From: Firmicutes bacterium UBA5449
Lineage (GTDB): Bacteria > Bacillota > SHA-98 > UBA4971
Length of the DNA: 10,689 nucleotides
Direction of reading: 5' to 3'
Assembly (NCBI GenBank): GCA_002424305.1
Contig: DIQZ01000006.1
Coordinates: 1-10,689, forward strand
Below the pieces are notes generated by a model, which was given only the letters and a program-made list of their open reading frames with translations, was not told the origin of the DNA and searched no databases. Positions within the stretch are counted from its first letter, which is position 1, and every line of letters begins with the position of its first letter. The translations under genes and the position numbers were made by a program. Of the stretch, positions 7,043 to 10,689 are shown in pieces.

Positions 7043-7049
7043 AACTTGT
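7022..7049. promoter_or_regulatory. 28-bp inverted repeat, candidate operator over the P2 -35 box
   Basis: ACAAGTTT (7022-7029) mirrors AAACTTGT (7042-7049), and GACA (7031-7034) mirrors TGTC (7037-7040). The centre is CA and only one pair (C7030/A7041) mismatches, so 24 of 28 positions are in perfect symmetry. It covers the P2 -35 box and lies downstream of P1, so a bound protein could affect both. No regulator gene lies next to it in this window, and I do not recognise the motif as that of a known family. Confidence 0.6.
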
Positions 7050-7169
7050 TTCTTCCAGTCGAAACAACCTACAAGTCTTATTGGTATTGATTGGTATGAA
7101 TCCGGATCATATGTGAGATTCTCCTCGTGTACCGTTCTTGTATGAGTTGTGTTGCCTTGCTGTAATTGC

Positions 7170-7199
7170 AGTATATCAAGCATATATATGCAATGTCAA
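7170..7199 (-). promoter_or_regulatory. Outer candidate promoter (P1) of the transporter operon
   Basis: On the minus strand a consensus -35 box TTGACA (7199-7194) is followed after 18 bases by TATACT (7175-7170), five of six matches to TATAAT. The spacer holds a perfect 12-bp palindrome, GCATATATATGC (7180-7191). The predicted start is near 7163, giving a leader of about 380 bases. The promoter points away from the tRNA-Val promoter; the two -35 boxes are about 75 bases apart. Confidence 0.6.
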
Positions 7200-7273
7200 T
7201 GTACGTTTATGCATACTTGTTGTGTTGCTTTTTCTGTGACTCACACTTGCCAATCTGACTTGCAATTCACTCC

Positions 7274-7302
7274 TTGACAAAGGTGAGTTCATATCTTAGA
7301 AT
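7274..7302 (+). promoter_or_regulatory. Promoter of tRNA-Val
   Basis: TTGACA (7274-7279) and TAGAAT (7297-7302) are separated by the ideal 17 bases, a strong housekeeping-type promoter. The predicted start near 7309 is about 48 bases before the tRNA. Confidence 0.8.
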
Positions 7303-7356
7303 ACGGTTTGCAGGGTAGGTAGTGATAATAGAATATCCGAAGTGCACATGAAAAGT

Positions 7357-7433
7357 GCGGCGTTAGCTCAGTTGGTTAGAGTGCAGCGTTGACATCGCTG
7401 AGGTCGCTGGTTCGATTCCAGCACGCCGCACCA
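7357..7433 (+). tRNA. tRNA-Val (anticodon GAC), CCA encoded
   Basis: The acceptor stem GCGGCGT (7357-7363) pairs with ACGCCGC (7423-7429). The D arm GCTC/GAGT closes with one G-T pair. The anticodon stem CAGCG/CGCTG encloses TTGACAT, giving anticodon GAC, which reads the valine codons GUC and GUU. The variable loop is AGGTC, the T arm is GCTGG-TTCGATT-CCAGC, the discriminator is A7430, and CCA (7431-7433) is encoded. It stands alone, between the divergent transporter operon and ytxC. I see no convincing terminator right behind it. Confidence 0.97.
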
Positions 7434-7597
7434 TTTGTATTCCATGCGTAAATCGAATTCGTTATGCAAAAAATTCACCGTGAAAAATAGAATTTAGAAT
7501 CCTTGCATAAGCTGGGATAAATACTCAAAAATGGATTGAGTGTAACATTAAGGTTTGGATACCCTTCCTCAGCTGTATACCGTCAATGAGCCAAGCA

Positions 7598-7603
7598 TAT
7601 AAT
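7598..7603 (+). promoter_or_regulatory. Possible -10 box upstream of ytxC
   Basis: A perfect TATAAT lies 25 bases before the ytxC start codon. No good -35 box is found 16-18 bases upstream (the region reads TGTATAC), so this is either a weak or activator-dependent promoter, or chance. If no promoter exists here, ytxC would be read from the tRNA-Val promoter. Confidence 0.3.
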
Positions 7604-7628
7604 AGACGGGGAAGGGACGTGGTCCTAA

Positions 7629-8555
7629 ATGGAGATTATCGCCATCGGGGTGCTGGATCATGGCTCTAAAGCACAAGAGAGAGTTCTTGCAAAAATCCAG
7701 GCCCTTGATGAAAAAGGAATTCACGTTGACATGACCGAGAGGTCCAGTGGGCCTCTTACATTTCTATGTCTTAACATGTCCGACCAAGGTCAGGGCATTC
7801 CTGCAGGCCAACGCGACATACTGCGTTACCACGTGGCCAGCGCTCTTGCTGACAATATAGTATTTGATGTTGAGAAAGAACTTATCACGAAGATCCTTCG
7901 CGCCCGCTACTCTTACTTTGATGACTCAGAGCGTGAGAAGATCGCAGAGTACGTCTTGGACACGCTAAACCGTCGAAGTCAAGGTGACGACCAAGGCCAA
8001 GTCCAAGCAATAATGCGCCGAAGGAATGATGTTCTTTTTATACTTCTTGACTACCTCGATACCAACGATTGTCTAATACTCGAAGGTTTTATGCGTTTTC
8101 GGCTTAAGAATTATGTGGAGCAGATTGAAACTGCCGCGGATTCTGCAGTTGATGATTTTATGCTGGAGAAGGAATACAATGAATTCATTAGATTGCTCAA
8201 GTATTTCGTTGATGTTCAGGAGCCTAAGATTGAAGAGATTCACGTAATTGCAAGACCCAACGGACGCTTTAGGTTGCTGGATCAAAATGGTAAGGCAGTG
8301 GACAGTGAGTACCTTGAAGGCATACCATTGGAGCCCGGTCAAAATGACGTTGACCACGAGGATCTCCTCATAAGCGCACTCATTACTGTCTCTCCTAAGA
8401 AAATCATCCTGCACGGTTTTGAAGGAAAAAACGCCAGTGAGACAATTTCCCGAGTTTTTGATAATAGAGTATCCAATTGCTCAGGGTGCCGTTTTTGTGA
8501 GAAGTATCTTGCGAGAATGCATGCTCCTCTCGGAGGACACAGCGATGAAAGCTGA
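7629..8555 (+). CDS. ytxC: YtxC-family protein (putative sporulation protein)
   Basis: A 308-residue protein, predicted cytoplasmic, without signal peptide or membrane helix. I assign it to the YtxC family from the central block around 150-207 (ILEGFMRFRLKNYVEQ and the following acidic, helix-rich DFMLEKEYNEFIRLLKYFV) and from its place directly upstream of thrS, as in Bacillus subtilis. The family is linked to sporulation but its molecular role is not established. The start is fixed: an in-frame TAA (7626-7628) directly precedes the ATG, and GAAGGGA lies upstream as a weak, rather distant ribosome binding site. The last quarter carries C284, C287 and C290 (CSGCRFC), which could bind a metal or Fe-S cluster. 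There is also a lone C147 in the central block. Family assignment is fairly sure; function is open. Confidence 0.82.
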   Translation: MEIIAIGVLDHGSKAQERVLAKIQALDEKGIHVDMTERSSGPLTFLCLNMSDQGQGIPAGQRDILRYHVASALADNIVFDVEKELITKILRARYSYFDDSEREKIAEYVLDTLNRRSQGDDQGQVQAIMRRRNDVLFILLDYLDTNDCLILEGFMRFRLKNYVEQIETAADSAVDDFMLEKEYNEFIRLLKYFVDVQEPKIEEIHVIARPNGRFRLLDQNGKAVDSEYLEGIPLEPGQNDVDHEDLLISALITVSPKKIILHGFEGKNASETISRVFDNRVSNCSGCRFCEKYLARMHAPLGGHSDES

Positions 8556-8556
8556 C

Positions 8557-8585
8557 TTGACATAGTCGAGCTCCTCTTCTATAAT
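8557..8585 (+). promoter_or_regulatory. Perfect-consensus promoter of the thrS leader
   Basis: TTGACA (8557-8562), exactly 17 bases, then TATAAT (8580-8585): every consensus position matches. It begins two bases after the ytxC stop codon. The predicted start is near 8592, about 20-30 bases before the T-box stem I. Such a strong promoter fits control by leader attenuation rather than by initiation. Confidence 0.9.
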
Positions 8586-8611
8586 TGCGCTAATAGCAAT
8601 AACAAATTACA

Positions 8612-8870
8612 TGAACAATGATGAGGAAGAGTATGCGAAAAAGCGGCTGAAAGAGAGTAAGGGTCTCCGGGCTGAAAACCCTTGCCGGCACGCGACGCTG
8701 AAAACCGCCTCTGAGTTTCCCAGTGAAAGCTGAACGAGCTTTATCAGTCAGTAGCCGGGGACAGTAGCGCCTGTTACAGCGCATGTTGAGAGGACACCGT
8801 ACATGGTGTCAATCGGGGTGGAACCGCGAGAAGACCCTCGTCCCTGGATATTTCCAGGGCGAGGGTTTCC
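8612..8870 (+). promoter_or_regulatory. T-box riboswitch of thrS (threonine, specifier ACC)
   Basis: This leader RNA senses the ratio of uncharged to charged tRNA-Thr. Stem I starts at the GAGGAAGAGTA segment (loop E AGTA at 8630-8633). Its 3' side carries the specifier loop with GAAA (8700-8703) followed by ACC (8704-8706), a threonine codon, placed as GGC is in the glyQS T-box. Stem III is GACACC/GGTGTC (8793-8798 and 8805-8810). The conserved T-box GGGGTGGAACCGCG is at 8815-8828. Within it, TGGA (8819-8822) is the bulge that pairs with the tRNA acceptor end and predicts a tRNA-Thr ending in UCCA. The antiterminator can form from CGAG (8827-8830) with CTCG (8837-8840) and GGG with CCC just beyond, competing with the terminator. 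Uncharged tRNA-Thr should allow read-through into thrS. Confidence 0.95.
8834..8866 (+). terminator. T-box regulated terminator of thrS
   Basis: ACCCTCG (8834-8840) pairs with CGAGGGT (8860-8866), and CCCTGGA (8842-8848) pairs with TCCAGGG (8853-8859). That is 14 pairs with one bulged T and a TATT loop. The following TTTCCATATTATT is a moderate U-rich tail. The left arm is shared with the antiterminator, so the two folds exclude each other. Confidence 0.9.
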
Positions 8871-8883
8871 ATATTATTCGGGG

Positions 8884-8925
8884 CTGATTTGGGATACTTG
8901 ATAATTCGGGACACCCGATAATCAG
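8884..8925 (+). other. Second hairpin in the thrS leader, between terminator and gene
   Basis: CTGATT (8884-8889) pairs with AATCAG (8920-8925). Inside, TCGGG (8906-8910) pairs with CCCGA (8914-8918) around ACA. It is not part of the standard T-box fold. It could shape translation or stability of the read-through mRNA, or be incidental. Confidence 0.35.
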
Positions 8926-8977
8926 GACTAGGTTGACACTGAGACTATTAAAATCAGAAACGAGGTGACTTGCAGTT

Positions 8978-10689
8978 ATGATTAATTCAGAAGAGGACAG
9001 AAAAATACTGAGGCACTCAACTTCTCATGTCATGGCTCAAGCGGTGAGGAGGCTTTTTCCTGAAGTCAAAATTGCGATAGGTCCTTCCATACAAGATGGA
9101 TTCTACTACGACTTTGATAAACCGGAACCCTTTGCTCAGCAGGACTTAGCACTTATCGAAGAGGAAATGCGAAGAATTGTGAAAGAAGACCTCCCTATTG
9201 TCCGTGAGGAGATTGCTCGAGAAGACGCAATTAAGCTCTTTAAGGATGCAGGGGAGACGTATAAGGTAGAGCTTATTGAGGATATGCCTGAATCTGAGGT
9301 AGTGAGCCTCTACCATCAGGGTGAATTCACGGACCTTTGCCGTGGTCCTCATGTGGAATCTACCGGTAAAATCAAGGAATTCAAGCTGCTAAACGTTGCA
9401 GGCGCTTATTGGCGTGGTGATGAGACCAACAAGATGCTCCAGAGGATTTACGGAACTGCATTTCCCACAAAAAGCGAATTGGATCACTATCTTGAGATGT
9501 TGGAAGAAGCCGAGAAGCGTGACCACAGGAGACTTGGGAAAGAACTTGATATTTTCAGTCTTCACGAAGAAGGCGGCGCAGGGCTTGTATACTGGCACCC
9601 GAAAGGCGGCATCATCAGGAAAGTCATTGAGGATTTCTGGCGGGACGAACACCTTAAGCAAGGTTATGACTTGGTCTTTTCTCCTCACATAGCGAAACGG
9701 GATCTTTGGGAAATTTCAGGTCATTGGGATTGGTATAGAGATGATATGTATTCTCCTATAGATATAGACGGAGTCGAGTATCTCCTGAAGCCTATGAATT
9801 GTCCGTTCCATATTCTCATGTACAAGACCAAAACCAGGTCTTACAGGGATCTTCCCCTTCGGTGGGCAGAGCTCGGTACAGTCTATAGATATGAAAGGTC
9901 AGGCGTCCTCCACGGAATGCTACGCGTCAGGGGATTCACACAAGACGATGCCCACTTGTTTATGCGCCCTGATCAGCTTGAAGATGAACTTGTCCGCGTG
10001 ATCGATCTGGTCAAGTTTATGATGGAGTCATTCAGCTATAAGGAATATGATTTTGAGCTGTCAGTTAGAGATCCTGAAAATAAGGAGCAGTATGTAGGCT
10101 CAGACGATGTATGGGAGATGGCTGAGAGCGCTCTTATTTCAGCTATGAATAGAGCAGGCATTAAATTCAAGCGCATGGAAGGAGAAGCCAAGTTCTACGG
10201 ACCTGCAATAGACGTGCATATCAAGGATGCACTGGGTCGCGGATGGCAAGGCCCCACAATTCAGGTGGATTTTAATTTGCCGGAGCGATTTGACATCCAT
10301 TATATAGGAGAAGACAATGCGCCACATCGGCCTGTAATGATTCACCGTACTGTGCTCGGTTCCATGGAGCGGTTTGTTGCAGGCCTCATTGAACACTACA
10401 ATGGCGCATTCCCGGTATGGCTTGCGCCGGTTCAAGTACGGATAATACCAATAGCAGATCGTCATGTTGATTATGCTAAGAAGATAGAAAAGGCTTTTCG
10501 TGAGTTGAGCCTTCGAGTTGAAACTGATTCCAGACCTGAAAAGGTTGGGTATAAGATCCGTGAAGCTCAGGTTGAGAAAATCCCATATATGATAATAGTC
10601 GGTGACAGAGAAGTCAGCGATGAGAAGCTCTCAGTTCGTTCGCGAAGCGAAGGTGATCTTGGGACTACGACATTACCTGAGTTTATCGC
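8978..10689 (+). CDS. thrS: Threonine--tRNA ligase (ThrRS), 3' end cut by window; lacks TGS domain
   Basis: Charges tRNA-Thr with threonine in the cytoplasm; class II synthetase. 570 codons are visible. The reading frame is open to the window edge, and comparison with the usual C-terminus suggests only about 10-20 residues are missing. The editing domain begins at once, with H13 and H17 (HSTSH) and later C121 and H125 (CRGPH), the residues that clear mischarged Ser-tRNA-Thr. The catalytic core has motif 2 (RYERSGVLHG, then FTQDDAHLF) and motif 3 (HRTVLGSMERF), with zinc ligands C275, H326 and H456. The anticodon-binding domain starts near WLAPVQVRIIPI. The N-terminal TGS domain of about 60 residues found in E. 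coli and B. subtilis ThrRS is absent. An in-frame TGA (8966-8968) in the ribosome binding site GAGGTGA rules out a longer start. Controlled by the upstream T-box. Confidence 0.97.
   Translation, partial: MINSEEDRKILRHSTSHVMAQAVRRLFPEVKIAIGPSIQDGFYYDFDKPEPFAQQDLALIEEEMRRIVKEDLPIVREEIAREDAIKLFKDAGETYKVELIEDMPESEVVSLYHQGEFTDLCRGPHVESTGKIKEFKLLNVAGAYWRGDETNKMLQRIYGTAFPTKSELDHYLEMLEEAEKRDHRRLGKELDIFSLHEEGGAGLVYWHPKGGIIRKVIEDFWRDEHLKQGYDLVFSPHIAKRDLWEISGHWDWYRDDMYSPIDIDGVEYLLKPMNCPFHILMYKTKTRSYRDLPLRWAELGTVYRYERSGVLHGMLRVRGFTQDDAHLFMRPDQLEDELVRVIDLVKFMMESFSYKEYDFELSVRDPENKEQYVGSDDVWEMAESALISAMNRAGIKFKRMEGEAKFYGPAIDVHIKDALGRGWQGPTIQVDFNLPERFDIHYIGEDNAPHRPVMIHRTVLGSMERFVAGLIEHYNGAFPVWLAPVQVRIIPIADRHVDYAKKIEKAFRELSLRVETDSRPEKVGYKIREAQVEKIPYMIIVGDREVSDEKLSVRSRSEGDLGTTTLPEFI

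Larger units (their letters stand above)
6783..7200 (-). other. Leader and control region of the transporter operon
   Basis: About 420 bases without a convincing gene precede the binding-protein gene. On the minus strand they hold two promoter candidates (7170-7199 and 7014-7042), a 28-bp dyad (7022-7049), a 19-bp dyad (6991-7009), and a purine-rich tract (6920-6901) resembling a second ribosome binding site. The outer promoter would give a leader of roughly 380 bases, the inner one about 225. I do not recognise a known riboswitch class in it. Confidence 0.6.

Noticed and set aside
7235..7245. Short palindrome TGTGA-C-TCACA between the divergent promoters, considered as a CRP-like site
   Set aside because: The half sites resemble CRP, but the spacer is one base instead of six, and eleven bases is short enough to arise by chance.
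7444..7468. Inverted repeat TGCGTAA/TTATGCA with a central CGAATTCG behind tRNA-Val, considered as its terminator
   Set aside because: One G-T pair, AT-rich, and followed by A residues rather than U on the + strand. It does not look like a rho-independent terminator in either direction.
7613..7625. Small hairpin AGGGAC-GTG-GTCCT over the ytxC ribosome binding site
   Set aside because: Only four Watson-Crick pairs plus one wobble with a three-base loop; too weak to argue for regulation.
8073..8414. Minus-strand open frame of 113 codons inside ytxC
   Set aside because: It is antisense to a gene with clear family features, has no ribosome binding site of note, and no recognisable domain.
10139..10465. 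Minus-strand open frame of 108 codons inside thrS
   Set aside because: It is antisense to the conserved catalytic core of ThrRS; a by-product of the coding strand.
1..10689. Search for a novel system: CRISPR array, retron, toxin-antitoxin pair, phage or transposon remnants
   Set aside because: No regularly spaced identical repeats, transposase or integrase motifs, terminal inverted repeats, or unexplained conserved protein were found. All sizeable genes belong to known families.

Overview
The window looks like chromosomal DNA of a bacterium in the Bacillota (Firmicutes), probably from a spore-forming lineage. Three things point there: a T-box riboswitch in front of thrS, a gene matching the sporulation-associated YtxC family directly upstream of thrS (the order known from Bacillus subtilis), and strong AGGAGG-type ribosome binding sites with TTGACA/TATAAT-type promoters. 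The binding protein of the transporter has a signal peptide but no lipobox cysteine. That is odd for a cell with a single membrane and leaves open a two-membrane (diderm) Bacillota. No species can be named from the sequence alone.

Layout. A tRNA-Cys(GCA) gene lies at the left edge on the + strand. About 370 bases without a gene follow, holding a weak hairpin, short degenerate repeats and the terminator of the operon that comes in from the right. From about 7200 down to 545 the minus strand carries a complete five-gene ABC importer operon of the peptide/opine/nickel (Dpp/Opp) class in the order binding protein, permease B, permease C, ATPase D, ATPase F. Its control region (6783-7200) has two candidate promoters and a striking 28-bp dyad over the -35 box of the inner one. 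A divergent consensus promoter at 7274-7302 drives a tRNA-Val(GAC) gene. Then on the + strand come ytxC, a perfect-consensus promoter two bases past its stop codon, a threonine T-box leader (specifier ACC) with a strong terminator, and thrS, which leaves the window about 10-20 codons before its expected end.

How the parts work together. The five transporter genes encode one complete importer: an exported family 5 binding protein hands the ligand to the DppB/DppC membrane channel, and DppD/DppF hydrolyse ATP. Both ATPases keep all nucleotide-binding motifs and four C-terminal cysteines expected to hold a [4Fe-4S] cluster. The cargo cannot be read from sequence; peptides and oligosaccharides are both plausible. 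Threonyl-tRNA synthetase is controlled by uncharged tRNA-Thr through the T-box.

I see no phage, insertion sequence, CRISPR array, toxin-antitoxin pair or new defence system. The points most worth a second look are the operator-like dyads of the transporter promoter, the ThrRS that lacks the N-terminal TGS domain, the non-lipoprotein binding protein, the enlarged DppB and the repeat tail of DppD.
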